Source of the DNA: JAAYCU01 sp964401335
Lineage (GTDB): Bacteria; Planctomycetota; Phycisphaerae; UBA1845; PWPN01
Direction of reading: 5' to 3'
DNA length: 64,000 nucleotides
NCBI GenBank assembly: GCA_964401335.1
Contig: CAYNYK010000006.1
Location: 1 to 64,000, forward strand
The stretch's first letter is position 1. The number at the start of each line of letters is the position of its first letter. A model generated the notes under the pieces. The model ran no database searches, was not told the DNA's origin, and worked only from the letters and a program-made list of their open reading frames with translations. Shown in pieces: positions 41,605 to 50,786 of the stretch. A program made the translations under genes and the position numbers.

Positions 41605-43287
41605 GTGATTCGGGTGCCCCGATCGCCAAATCACCGAGCGCGTGAACGGGAACGGTGCTATGCCGCCGTTTTCCCTCGTTACGTCGAGCCTTGGGGTCGG
41701 CTGGGGCTGTGGCTGTCGTTATGGAGTGACAAGGGTGAATGTATCCTTTCCGAGCCGCCGGGCATCCCTTCGTTCTGGGCGACCTTGGCACGACATGCGC
41801 CCCGCTTGCTCCAACACATGCGGGAGCTGGCTATAAAGGGGGCGACCGGTTCGCTCCTGCCAGTGGAACTCGACGGGAGTGGGGGGTTGTTGGCCATCGT
41901 CTTGCCCGTCCGCCTGCGAGGCCGGTCACCGCACTGTTTGTTAGCCTGCGCAAAAACTCCGGCTTTCTCGGACCAGGAAGGTTTTTTTCGCTTCTGCGAC
42001 CGGCATGAAATCGATTCGGTTGTTCTAGGCCGGCTTGCCGAAAGCGTGCCCGCCTATTCTCCCGATACCCTATCCGCCTATGCGGGTATCCTGCAGCAGC
42101 AGATGACCGACTTCGGCGCATCCCTCCGGGCCAGTGGCGACATTCATGACCTGTCCGATGAATTGGCCCGCGCGTACGAGACCCTCAGCTTGATCTATCG
42201 GGTCAGCGGCGACTTGAGCCTGGTGCATCGCCCGCGAGCTTATTTGGAAAAACTCTGCCGGGAGCTGCTCGGCGTGACCGTGGTGCGCGGCTTCGCCGGC
42301 ATACTCGAACCGCCTCACGACCTGCCCCTCCCGCCTACTGTCGTGACCACGGGTTCGCTTGCGGTCGACGAGTCGGAAATCCTGAAGCTTTATCACCAGA
42401 TCGTGGCCGCTGATCGAGCCGGAAAATCGTTTCGGGTGGTCAACCGGATTGGTGATGACCAAACCTATGCCTGGGCCTCGGCCTGGCTGGAACGTTTTGT
42501 CTATTTCCCGCTGGCCCGAACGAATCATCATTACGGTGCATTACTGGCGATTAATCAGATCAACAACGACGATTTCGGCTCCGAGGAAGTGCAACTGATC
42601 AACACCGTCGTTGAGCGCAGCGCGGCTTTTCTGGAAAACGTCCGCCTGTACGACGATCTCGAACAACTGTTCATGGGCATGTTGCACGCCCTGGTCAACA
42701 GTATCGACGCCAAGGATCCCTATACCTGCGGACACTCGCAACGAGTGGCCTGGCTCAGCCGCCATATCGCCGGTCTGGCCGCCGTTCCCGAACCGCAACG
42801 TCAGCGCGTGTACCTCAGCGGATTGTTGCATGACGTGGGCAAAATCGGCATTAACGACGCCCTGTTAAGCAAAACGGGGCGCTTGACCGCCGAGGAATAC
42901 GAAGAGATCAAGCGTCACCCCGTGATTGGGACGCGCATCCTCGAAGGGATGAAACAGGTCGAGGATCTGGTGCCTGGCGTGCTCTATCATCATGAGCGGA
43001 TCGACGGGAAAGGGTACTCGGCCGGCTTAAGTGGTGACGACATTCCCTTGTTCGGCCGCGTGGTGGGGTTGGCCGATTCCCTGGATGCGATGACCACCAA
43101 CCGAACCTATCGTGCCGCTTTACCGCTGCAATTGGCCGCCGCCGAAATCCGCCGTTTTTCAGGTACCCAATTCGACCCGCGGCTGGTCGATCTTTTGCTT
43201 CAGGACGACTGGGAGGTCCTTTTCCGGAAACTGCCGGCCTCCAATCGCCCGCCCAACGGGCAGGGCATATTCCGGACCGGGGATTGA
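41605..43287 (+). CDS. GAF-HD-GYP domain protein (probable c-di-GMP phosphodiesterase)
   Basis: The 560-residue protein has an uncharacterised N-terminal region to about 180 and a GAF-like domain about 185-350. The HD-GYP domain follows with the HD pair His409-Asp410 (LLHDVGKIG). The GYP motif reads Gly470-Tyr471-Ser472 (GKGYSAGL), so the Pro is replaced; other metal residues (HHERIDG) are kept. It probably hydrolyses c-di-GMP. The start codon is GTG with AGAGGTG upstream. It lies 110 bases after the receiver gene in the same direction. Confidence 0.9.
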   Translation: MIRVPRSPNHRARERERCYAAVFPRYVEPWGRLGLWLSLWSDKGECILSEPPGIPSFWATLARHAPRLLQHMRELAIKGATGSLLPVELDGSGGLLAIVLPVRLRGRSPHCLLACAKTPAFSDQEGFFRFCDRHEIDSVVLGRLAESVPAYSPDTLSAYAGILQQQMTDFGASLRASGDIHDLSDELARAYETLSLIYRVSGDLSLVHRPRAYLEKLCRELLGVTVVRGFAGILEPPHDLPLPPTVVTTGSLAVDESEILKLYHQIVAADRAGKSFRVVNRIGDDQTYAWASAWLERFVYFPLARTNHHYGALLAINQINNDDFGSEEVQLINTVVERSAAFLENVRLYDDLEQLFMGMLHALVNSIDAKDPYTCGHSQRVAWLSRHIAGLAAVPEPQRQRVYLSGLLHDVGKIGINDALLSKTGRLTAEEYEEIKRHPVIGTRILEGMKQVEDLVPGVLYHHERIDGKGYSAGLSGDDIPLFGRVVGLADSLDAMTTNRTYRAALPLQLAAAEIRRFSGTQFDPRLVDLLLQDDWEVLFRKLPASNRPPNGQGIFRTGD

Positions 43288-43320
43288 CAATGGATCGAAA
43301 GCTCCCAAAAATCTTCTGAT

Positions 43321-44253
43321 ATGTCCGTGGATTTACATCATCCTCCCGTGTACCGTTATGCAGGACCGATCATCGATGCCCACTGTCATTTCACCACCCC
43401 CGACGCCACCGAACGCATGATCCAGGCGGGAACGCTCTACGGCGTGACCCAGTGGGTGGGGATTTGCAAGGTCGAGGAGGTGCCCGCCCTTCGTAAACGG
43501 TTTGGGGACCGAGCCGCATTCACGATCTGGATGGATCATGAGCAGTCCGCCGACTCGGCTGGTTTCATACAAACCCAACGGGACATCATTCATCAAGCGA
43601 TCGAGGCCGGCGGCCGTTGCCTGAAATTCTGGTATAAACCGGAATACAATCAGCGCAGTGGACTCTATTTCGATCACCCGCGGCTGGATCCCGTTTTTCA
43701 GGCCATTGAAGAGACCGACCTGGCCGTCCTGGTCCATATTGCCGATCCCGACATCTGGTGGCGGCTCCGCTATGGCGATCCGATTAGGTATGAAGGCAAA
43801 AGGTTCACCTATCGCCAATTAACCAATACCTTGGAACGTTTCGGCCGGTTACGGATCCTGGTCGCCCATCTGGGCGGCTGGCCGGAGAATCTGCCGTTTC
43901 TTGAGGACTTGTTAAACCGGTACCCCAACTGTTATCTGGATACTTCCGGCACCAAATGGATCGCTCGCGAATTGTCCGCCAAGCCGACCGAGGCCCGCGC
44001 TTTTTTCCTTCGGTATGCCGATCGACTGCTTTTTGGCAGTGACCTCGTGGCTTGGGCGTCAGCGGATTTTGATCATCATTGTTCGCGCTACTGGGTTCAT
44101 CGCCATCTGTATGAACAGAATTCGAGAGTGCCTTCGCCGATCGACGACCCCGATGCGCAAAAACCGGTCGAGTTGGCCGGTCTGGATTTACCCGATTCGG
44201 TTTTGCGGAGGCTCTATCTGGACAATGCCCGCCGTTTTTTCAGGTTGGAATGA
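43321..44253 (+). CDS. Amidohydrolase-family (metal-dependent) hydrolase
   Basis: The 310-residue protein has the amidohydrolase-2 barrel. IIDAHCHF at about 17-24 carries the first metal His pair, VLVHIADPD near 138 gives another His, ILVAHLGGWPEN near 180 another and LLFGSDLV near 238 the conserved Asp. Substrate is unknown; related enzymes include decarboxylases and lactonases. No ribosome site is clear. It is 33 bases after the HD-GYP gene and closes this operon. Confidence 0.88.
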   Translation: MSVDLHHPPVYRYAGPIIDAHCHFTTPDATERMIQAGTLYGVTQWVGICKVEEVPALRKRFGDRAAFTIWMDHEQSADSAGFIQTQRDIIHQAIEAGGRCLKFWYKPEYNQRSGLYFDHPRLDPVFQAIEETDLAVLVHIADPDIWWRLRYGDPIRYEGKRFTYRQLTNTLERFGRLRILVAHLGGWPENLPFLEDLLNRYPNCYLDTSGTKWIARELSAKPTEARAFFLRYADRLLFGSDLVAWASADFDHHCSRYWVHRHLYEQNSRVPSPIDDPDAQKPVELAGLDLPDSVLRRLYLDNARRFFRLE

Positions 44254-44608
44254 TCCAATCATCCTGGGCCCGATGCAAGGTGGCATGGTCAGGCCTTTGT
44301 CACCGCCCAGTGGAACAAAGGTTTGCCCGTGCTTTTAAGGCTGCGGAGTAGAGCATGATAACCCCCGGCAGGCAAATCGAATTCCCTGTGCCGCCTTTCT
44401 TCAGGGGGTGGCCAAATGGTTTGGTAAATCGCGATGTTCGACCTGTACGCCGAGAAATACCCTTGCGGGTGCTTTCGTAAGGGGAAAGTCTTCACGTGGT
44501 CAGCACTTTTTGGGCATGCACCCGCACCGCTGCTTGACGGTCGTAAGCCCATCCTGTACCTTACGATATAGTCCCTCACGGCAACCCGATCATTGACGGA
44601 ATGCCTGA
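44254..44608. other. Intergenic region before tRNA-Leu
   Basis: It holds a family 2 palindrome (44279-44336). A possible tRNA promoter is TTGACG (44534-44539) with TACCTT (44557-44562), spacer 17; a TATAGT at 44567-44572 has no matching -35. No coding frame is convincing. Confidence 0.5.
44279..44336. repeat. Palindromic element, family 2, copy 4
   Basis: GGTGGCATGGTCAGGCCTTT is mirrored by AACAAAGGTTTGCCCGTGCT. It lies 25 bases after the amidohydrolase stop and might also act as a terminator. Confidence 0.75.
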
Positions 44609-44692
44609 GCCCGGGTGGCGGAATTGGCAGACGCGCATGGTTGAGGGCCATGTAGCCGCAAGGCTGTGGAGGTTCGAGCCCTCTCCCGGGCA
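44609..44692 (+). tRNA. tRNA-Leu (anticodon GAG)
   Basis: An 84-base class II tRNA: acceptor GCCCGGG/CCCGGGC, D-arm, anticodon stem CATGG/CCATG with loop TTGAGGG giving GAG, a variable arm (TAGCCGCAAGGCTG), and T-arm with TTCGAGC. The discriminator is A. CCA is not encoded. Confidence 0.97.
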
Positions 44693-44697
44693 TCCTC

Positions 44698-44726
44698 AAA
44701 ACCCCTGATCCAATCGGGGTTTTTTT
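44698..44726 (+). terminator. Terminator of tRNA-Leu
   Basis: AAAACCCC pairs with GGGGTTTT around a 10-base loop, with seven T in total. Confidence 0.85.
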
Positions 44727-44965
44727 GCGTTTTACCGCAAGCATCTTGTCGGGGGGGGGCCACCCCGATAATCCCAAGGGGATTACATCACGCCCCAGTG
44801 TTGTGGCGTAATCGCTACCCTGGGAATCGATCGCATCCCCCATCAACCCCAACGGAGTTCCGTTATTCCCACGACGACATTTGCCTGCACGCGGCCGGCG
44901 AATACAATCAGCACACGGCGCATGCACCCCCGTGTTTCATGGATATCCTCGAATGGGAACCTGAT

Positions 44966-45997
44966 ATGCACCTTACCTGGCAACGTCGTGACCTTCACCT
45001 TCGCCATCCGTTCAATATCGCCCGCGTGCAGGCCAGCCACGCGGTGGACAAACAGGTATTGCTCGCACAAATCACCCACGACGGCAAGGTCGGCTGGGGT
45101 GAGGCCGCCCCTTCCGCCTATTACCGCCAGTCACTGGACTCGGCCGAGGCCGTCTTTACCGCCGCCCGCGACCTGCTCGGCGACAACCCCTTCGCCCTGG
45201 ATCGTATTCTGGATAACCTGTGGCAACGGTTCCCGGATCAATCCGCCGCCATCGCCGCAATCGACGGCGCGTTACACGACCTGATGGGCAAGCTGCTCGA
45301 TATCCCCGTGTGGAAACTCCTCGGCCTGGACCGCACGCGCTGCCCGCTGACCTCCTTCACCATCGGACTGGACGATCCGGAAACCATCGCCCGCAAAGTG
45401 CGCGAGGCGGCCACTTACCCCATCCTCAAGATCAAGGTCGGTACACCGCAAGATGAGGCGATTCTTGAAATCATCCGTCGGGAAGCGCCGGACAAGCCGC
45501 TCCGTGTCGACGCCAATTGCGGGTGGACCTCGGCCAATGTGCTCAAACGTTGCCGGCGAATGGCGGACTTCGGCGTCGAGTTCATCGAGCAGCCGACGCC
45601 GCGCGGCGATCATGCCGGGCTGCCGGCCGTCCGCGCCGCCGGCCTGCCCCTCCTCCTGGCCGACGAAAGCTGCATCCACCTCGACGATGTACTGCCCTGC
45701 GCAAAAGCCTTCGACGGGATCAATATCAAACTCTGCAAATGCGGCGGGATTCGCCGGGCATTGCCCATGATCCACACGGCCAGGGCCGCCGGCTTGAAAA
45801 TAATGCTCGGCTGCATGGTGGAAACCAGTATCGGTATCGCCGCCGCCGCCCAACTCGCCCCCCTGGCGGATTACCTCGATCTCGACGGCCACCTGCTCCT
45901 GGCGGACGATCCTTTCGAGGGGATCGGCGGTGCAGGGGGAAGAATAACCTTAAACGATGAACCGGGGTTGGGTATCCACGAACGTCAGTCGGTTTGA
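44966..45997 (+). CDS. L-Ala-D/L-Glu (dipeptide) epimerase, enolase superfamily
   Basis: The 343-residue enzyme epimerises dipeptides, probably from peptidoglycan turnover. The catalytic Lys pair is in ILKIKVG, metal ligands are Asp (RVDANCGW), Glu (FIEQPTPRGD) and Asp/Glu (LLADES), and the second Lys is in GINIKLCKCGG. The C-terminal LDLDGHLLLADDPF is typical of dipeptide epimerases. I start at 44966 (MHLTWQRRDLHL), where family similarity begins; an in-frame ATG at 44939 is possible. Its end overlaps the convergent REC-GGDEF gene by 13 bases. Confidence 0.9.
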   Translation: MHLTWQRRDLHLRHPFNIARVQASHAVDKQVLLAQITHDGKVGWGEAAPSAYYRQSLDSAEAVFTAARDLLGDNPFALDRILDNLWQRFPDQSAAIAAIDGALHDLMGKLLDIPVWKLLGLDRTRCPLTSFTIGLDDPETIARKVREAATYPILKIKVGTPQDEAILEIIRREAPDKPLRVDANCGWTSANVLKRCRRMADFGVEFIEQPTPRGDHAGLPAVRAAGLPLLLADESCIHLDDVLPCAKAFDGINIKLCKCGGIRRALPMIHTARAAGLKIMLGCMVETSIGIAAAAQLAPLADYLDLDGHLLLADDPFEGIGGAGGRITLNDEPGLGIHERQSV

Positions 45998-47016
45998 ACG
46001 TTGTCGCTCACGACGGCCGCGCTGGGAGCATAAAGTTCAACGAGTTGCTGGAATCCGTCGGCATCGCTGACGCAGACGCGATTCCGCCCCCCGTGTTTGG
46101 CCTGGTAAAGAGCGTAATCAGCGCTTTTCAGCAGGTCATCCTTGCTGTTGGTAAAATCATTGCGATCGGCCACGCCAAGGCTGATGGTAACATGCAAGGT
46201 TTTGTCGCCAACCGCGATGGGCGTGATTTCCACTGTTTTCCGCAATCTTTCGGCCAGCAACTTTGCGCCTTCGGTGTTGGTATGCGGACAGAGAATCAGA
46301 AACTCCTCGCCCCCCAGTCGACAAGCCAGGTCGCCCAGACGCGTGTGTTGACTCAGGATTCGTCCCAACTCTCGTAAGACAACGTCCCCCGCATCGTGCC
46401 CATAGGTGTCATTGACCCGCTTAAAATGATCCAGGTCCATCATAATGCAGGAAATGGGTTGCTGATAACGCAGAGCTGTTTCCCAATACTCCGTGAGTCG
46501 GATCATGGCGTGACGGCGATTGGCCAAGCCGGTCAACTCGTCCGTGGTGGCGATCTTTTCCAGCTTCGCGTTCAGGATTGTCAATTCGGCATTGATCTTG
46601 TGGATTTCGAGATTCTGGCGGGCCAGGTCAGCCTCGGCCTCGATCACCCGCATACCGGCCTTGACCCGGGCCAGCAATTCACCGCGATCGAACGGCTTGG
46701 ATACATAATCGTCCGCGCCGGCCTCAAATGCCTCCACGACCCTCTTCTTATCCGAATGGGAGGTCAGAATAATCAGATACGTCAACCCTACCCCGTCCGT
46801 CGATCGCACGGCCCGACACAATTCGATGCCGTTCATTCGCGGCATTTCCCAGTCGGTGATGACCAAAGCAGGCCCCTCGGCCATGATCAGCCGCATGGCT
46901 TCGGCCCCGTCGGACGCCTTCAACAGCGAATAACCGGTTAAGCTCAGGTGCTTCTCCAGCAGCCGAATCATAATCGGGTCATCATCGACAATCAAAATCT
47001 TCCGCGGCTGTGACAT
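45985..47016 (-). CDS. Response regulator with GGDEF output (diguanylate cyclase)
   Basis: The 343-residue protein has a receiver domain (Asp55 in LVITDWEMPR, Lys107), a coiled-coil linker about 120-155 and a GGDEF domain. The active-site loop is GGEEF at 235-239, a functional variant. An inhibitory-site motif RxxD is at 226-229 in the correct spacing, so product inhibition is likely. It should make c-di-GMP when phosphorylated. No kinase is adjacent; the kinase at 39555 is a candidate partner. A repeat (47046-47233) lies just upstream. Confidence 0.95.
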   Translation of the reverse strand: MSQPRKILIVDDDPIMIRLLEKHLSLTGYSLLKASDGAEAMRLIMAEGPALVITDWEMPRMNGIELCRAVRSTDGVGLTYLIILTSHSDKKRVVEAFEAGADDYVSKPFDRGELLARVKAGMRVIEAEADLARQNLEIHKINAELTILNAKLEKIATTDELTGLANRRHAMIRLTEYWETALRYQQPISCIMMDLDHFKRVNDTYGHDAGDVVLRELGRILSQHTRLGDLACRLGGEEFLILCPHTNTEGAKLLAERLRKTVEITPIAVGDKTLHVTISLGVADRNDFTNSKDDLLKSADYALYQAKHGGRNRVCVSDADGFQQLVELYAPSAAVVSDNVQTD

Positions 47017-47553
47017 GCAGCTTGGCCTCGCCCCTTCTCCACTAACCTGGATTATTCATTGGTTTGACTACGGAGTCCAAAAAGTTCTCGGAGAATAAAG
47101 GATTTATTTTAGAGAACAAGGGTAGCGAATGTTCCGACAGGGTGCATGTATTTGGAATCAGATGTACCTCGCCTTCGCCCTTATTTCATCTTTTCTCCGC
47201 GACCTCCGCGGCCTCCCGGGTGAATAATCCGAGCTAAGTAAAAAAAACTCCCTCACCCATTCGTTTGCGGCAACACAAAAACACCCAGGCTAAGCCGTGA
47301 GCATCGGCCCGAGGTGTGCCCATTACTACCTGTTTATCGTTTTGCATCCAAGCTGACTTTTCATATTTGGGGGGTTTTTTCCCCCTGACTTATGATAGCC
47401 CTATAAGCGAGATCGGGCGGGTAGGTTACGCCGGCTTAAGCGGACTTTTCTCGCCATCGCTCCCGTCCCTCCATCTCTCACTCTCGCGCTGGTCCAATAA
47501 CCGCGACCAGAAGTGTTCGCAACGAACAGACGTAAGAGATTTACGGTGGCGGT
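47017..47553. other. Intergenic region upstream of the GGDEF gene
   Basis: It holds family 1 copy D (47046-47233). At 47370-47395 a run of G, T and C (GGGGGGTTTTTTCCCCC) could fold into a hairpin with a six-T loop. No coding frame is convincing. Confidence 0.5.
47046..47233. repeat. Palindromic element, family 1, copy D (188 bp long form)
   Basis: It begins CCTGGATTATTCATTGG and ends GGTGAATAATCCGAG. The inside has CTACGGAG on the left and CCTCCGCGG on the right. It is more diverged than copies A to C. Confidence 0.6.
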
Positions 47554-48924
47554 TTAACCCACGCTGTCCGCGAAGGCCTCGGCCAGAACGCCGACCCCTT
47601 CGATCACCGCCTCGCGGGTAATGCACAGCGGCGGACAGATCTTGACCGTCGAACCGCCGAACCCGACAGGAGAAAACAGCATCAGGCCGCGGCCAACCGC
47701 GTTCCAGACAATCTTGCGGGCCAGTTCAGCGTCCGGCTCGGGGCTGTTCGGCTTGGTGACCTGGATGCCGGCCACCAGACCCTTGCCTTGGATGGCGCCG
47801 ATCCGCTCGTCATAGGGTTTGAGTTGTTTCCAGAGCTCCTGGTGGAGTACCTCGCCGACCAGGGCGGCGTTTTCCACCAGTTTTTCCTTGAGGATCAATT
47901 CGATATTGGCGATGGCGGCCGCGCAGCAGATCGGATTGCCCGAATGCGTGCTGGTCATCGAACCGGGTGGGTACAAATCCATCAGCTTGGCCGAACCCAC
48001 CACGGCGGCGATCGGGAGGCTGCTGCTGATGCCTTTACCAAGGCACATCAGATCGGGCACGATGCCGTAATGCTCGAAACCCCACATGCGGCCGCAACGC
48101 CCGAAACCGGCCTGTACTTCGTCAAAAGTCAGAACAACGTTCCATTTATCGCACCAATGGCGCATTTCCTGGAAGTATTCGCGCGGGCCGAAGCTCGCCC
48201 CGCCACCCTGGTACGTCTCCGCGATCACCCCGCAGACGTTTTTCGGCTCGATGCCGGCGCATTCGAGGGCCTTTTCGAAAAAGGTAAAGCTGGTATCGCC
48301 GCAACGGAAGCCGTCGGGGAAGGGAACCTGAATCATGTCCGGATCGAGGTTGCCGATCCATTCCTTGAGGGCAGGGATGCCACCGATCTGCTGGGCGCCG
48401 AGGGTACGGCCGTGAAACGCATGGTGATAACTGATAATGACTTTCTTGTCCGGGCTGATCTTGCGCCCGTAGGTTCGACTCAGCTTAATGGCACATTCGA
48501 TGGTCTCGCTGCCGGTGGAAACCAGGAAGACCTTTTTCAGCGGTTCGGGGGCCAGGTCGGCGATCATCTGGGCCAGGCGGACACGCGGCTCGTTCAAAAA
48601 GACGTAGCTGGTCAGCAGGCCGTGCTGAGCCTGCCGAATGATCGCCTCGGCGATTTCCTTGCGGCCGTGGCCGGCGTTGGTAATCAGCACGCCGCTGGAA
48701 AAATCCAGCCATTGGTTGCCATACGCATCATAAACACTGAACCCTTCGGCACGGTCCCAGACCACCGGCGGCTGGCCAAGCATCGCCCGCGGCTCGCACC
48801 GGCCGGAGGCCTCCATTAAAGGCCGAACCTGCGGAGGTGGCAACTGCGGGGTGACAATCTTGCGGTAAGCGGTCTGCACCGGGTGAACGGGAATTGTCTG
48901 CGAAACGGATTCTGCGCCAATCAT
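47554..48924 (-). CDS. Class III (4-aminobutyrate/ornithine-type) aminotransferase
   Basis: The 456-residue PLP enzyme transfers an amino group from an omega-amino donor to a keto acid. FLVSTGSETIECAIKLSRT and SYHHAFHGRTLG form the cofactor phosphate site. LTFDEVQAGFGRCG has the Asp that contacts the PLP ring, and LGKGISSSLPIAAV has the Schiff-base Lys. It resembles GabT and related enzymes; substrate unknown. I start at 48924 (MIGAESVSQ) with GAGG 6 bases upstream; an upstream in-frame start is weaker. No partner genes are adjacent. Confidence 0.92.
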   Translation of the reverse strand: MIGAESVSQTIPVHPVQTAYRKIVTPQLPPPQVRPLMEASGRCEPRAMLGQPPVVWDRAEGFSVYDAYGNQWLDFSSGVLITNAGHGRKEIAEAIIRQAQHGLLTSYVFLNEPRVRLAQMIADLAPEPLKKVFLVSTGSETIECAIKLSRTYGRKISPDKKVIISYHHAFHGRTLGAQQIGGIPALKEWIGNLDPDMIQVPFPDGFRCGDTSFTFFEKALECAGIEPKNVCGVIAETYQGGGASFGPREYFQEMRHWCDKWNVVLTFDEVQAGFGRCGRMWGFEHYGIVPDLMCLGKGISSSLPIAAVVGSAKLMDLYPPGSMTSTHSGNPICCAAAIANIELILKEKLVENAALVGEVLHQELWKQLKPYDERIGAIQGKGLVAGIQVTKPNSPEPDAELARKIVWNAVGRGLMLFSPVGFGGSTVKICPPLCITREAVIEGVGVLAEAFADSVG

Positions 48925-49786
48925 GGAAAACCTCGCTCTGGATGTTTGGGCCGACCGATCCGCCCAAGGCGGATATGCCGCGACTATCTTGCCCCTCTGG
49001 GTGTCGGTCAGGCCGGCGGGCGGCAACACGCTTCAGGGGAACGAACAGTATACCCCATTCTCGCGGCCGGTACACTCGTGGTATAACTCGATATTAATTC
49101 ATTGGTTTTACCGCATCGGCAGTTCATAGGGTAGCAGGTAGCATGGGCAGGCCCTTGTCACGCTGTGCCGGACAAGGGTTTGCCCGTACTTTGACAGCCA
49201 AAGTTCGTAGGCCGGGCTATTGCCCTCTCCTGCCCTCCCGCCTTCTGTTCCACTGCTCTGATCCCCTGCGGTCCACCTCATCGTGTTCTTATGGAATGAG
49301 CCATACGTTATGGCCGCCGAGAATCTGAATTGGAGCGATTCATATATGCCGACATTCCACTTTCAACCCACACCCATCTACTTTCTCCGGCACAGTCGTC
49401 CCTCCGTGATCAAAATGGTAAAAGCGCCAAACGAACCCAAACTCCTGAAAAACCGCCATAATATCTTGCCATACAATAATATACATTGGTTAGCAGTTGC
49501 TAACTTAGGACACGAAATCAAGGAACCCAAGCACGGCCACCGCTCCGCGATATCTCTTCATCCCTCCGTCAACTCTCGCCGGAGGCGAAACCCTTACACA
49601 CAGACCGGTTGCTCGGCAAGCCCGCCTGGCCGTGTCATAAGTCATTTAATGAAAAACAGTAATAACAAGCAGCAGTTTCGCATATGTTCACCCGCTGGGG
49701 TATCTGCTCCAAAACCGAAACAGGGGTTGGTCAAAACCTTTGGGGAGACCTACGATGAAATAAACAGCGTGGCGGGGGCCAGGACT
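48925..49786. other. Long intergenic region before the alpha/beta hydrolase
   Basis: It holds family 2 copy 5 (49137-49192). A frame open from 49283 into the hydrolase gene encodes low-quality sequence and is probably not translated. An AT-rich patch at 49460-49510 may hold the hydrolase promoter; I cannot define it. Confidence 0.5.
49137..49192. repeat. Palindromic element, family 2, copy 5
   Basis: GGTAGCATGGGCAGGCCCTT is mirrored by GGACAAGGGTTTGCCCGTAC. Confidence 0.75.
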
Positions 49787-50683
49787 ATGACCCAAATCCA
49801 ATACAAAAAGGCGGCGGTCAAACAGGACATGAAAATCTTCTATCGGGAGGCAGGGGCGGCGAATTCGCCCGTCTTGGTTTTGCTGCACGGCTTTCCCTCC
49901 TCGTCGCACATGTTCCGTAACCTTATCCCGCCACTGGCGGACGAATTTCATCTGCTCGCCCCGGACTACCCTGGCTTTGGCAACAGCGACGCGCCGGCGG
50001 CCGACAAATTCACCTACAGCTTCGATCATCTGGCCGAGGTCATGCAACAGTTCCTCCAGCGGCTCGGTCTGGAGCGTTTCAGCCTCTACATGCACGGCTA
50101 TGGCGTACCCATAGGCCTGCGGCTGGCCGTCCGAAATCCGGAATGGATCGACGCTCTCATTGTCCAGAATGGAAACGCCTATCGCGAGGGGTTTACCCCG
50201 GTGAACCAGCCCATCTTTGTTTACTGGAATCGGCGGATCGCGGAAACCGAAGCCCTGCTTCGCCGGTTGCTCACGCGCGAGGGCATCCGATGGCAGTATA
50301 TCGCCGGGGCTCGTCATCCGCATAAAATCAGCCCGGATGCCTGGAACATGGACTACGCCGCTCTGAGTCGGCCGGGCAATGATCGCGTTCAGCTTGACCT
50401 GTTATATGATTATCAAACCAACGTCCGGCACTATCCGCAGTGGCATGAGTATTTTCGGAGTCATCAGCCGCCGACGATGGTCCTGTGGGGTAAGAACGAT
50501 CCGATTTTCAGTCTGAACGGCGCGCTGGCGTTCAAACGTGATCTGCCACGCGCCGAAATCCACCTGCTGGACAGCGGGCACTATGCGCTTGAGGAAGAAC
50601 ACGAGGCCGTCGCCGAATACGTGCGGCACTTTCTGCGTAAGACGGTTAAATGTATTCGGCCGACGTGCGTCGTCATCAAATAA
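49787..50683 (+). CDS. Alpha/beta hydrolase-like protein lacking the nucleophile
   Basis: The 298-residue protein fits the haloalkane-dehalogenase/epoxide-hydrolase branch. The oxyanion motif is LLHGFPSSSHMFRN (about 32-45), followed by APDYPGFGNSDAP. The elbow reads LYMHGYGVPIG where relatives have an H/Q-D-x-G pattern, so the nucleophile position is Gly104 (codon GGC; GAC would be Asp). The acid Asp (GKNDPIF) and base His (DSGHYALEE) are kept. It may be inactive, altered, or an allele. Start 49787 is the first family-like ATG. A strong terminator follows at 50745. Confidence 0.85.
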   Translation: MTQIQYKKAAVKQDMKIFYREAGAANSPVLVLLHGFPSSSHMFRNLIPPLADEFHLLAPDYPGFGNSDAPAADKFTYSFDHLAEVMQQFLQRLGLERFSLYMHGYGVPIGLRLAVRNPEWIDALIVQNGNAYREGFTPVNQPIFVYWNRRIAETEALLRRLLTREGIRWQYIAGARHPHKISPDAWNMDYAALSRPGNDRVQLDLLYDYQTNVRHYPQWHEYFRSHQPPTMVLWGKNDPIFSLNGALAFKRDLPRAEIHLLDSGHYALEEEHEAVAEYVRHFLRKTVKCIRPTCVVIK

Positions 50684-50744
50684 CGAGTTTGCGGGGAGCT
50701 TTTTTACTTACGAAAGGGACGGTTGAATCCGTCCACGGTGTCGG

Positions 50745-50785
50745 CCAGGCCCGTTGAAACGCTCAACCGGGCCTGGTTGTTTTTC
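50745..50785 (+). terminator. Terminator of the alpha/beta hydrolase gene
   Basis: CCAGGCCCGTTGA pairs with TCAACCGGGCCTGG (one bulged base) around a five-base loop and is followed by TTGTTTTT. Confidence 0.85.
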
Positions 50786-50786
50786 G

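Noticed and set aside
47370..47395. Intrinsic terminator formed by the G6-T6-C5 run
   Set aside because: The T-run is the loop, not the tail, so it does not fit a terminator; no gene ends nearby on the plus strand.
49283..49786. Upstream extension of the alpha/beta hydrolase frame (168 residues)
   Set aside because: Sequence is low quality and not hydrolase-like, and it runs from repeat-bearing intergenic DNA.
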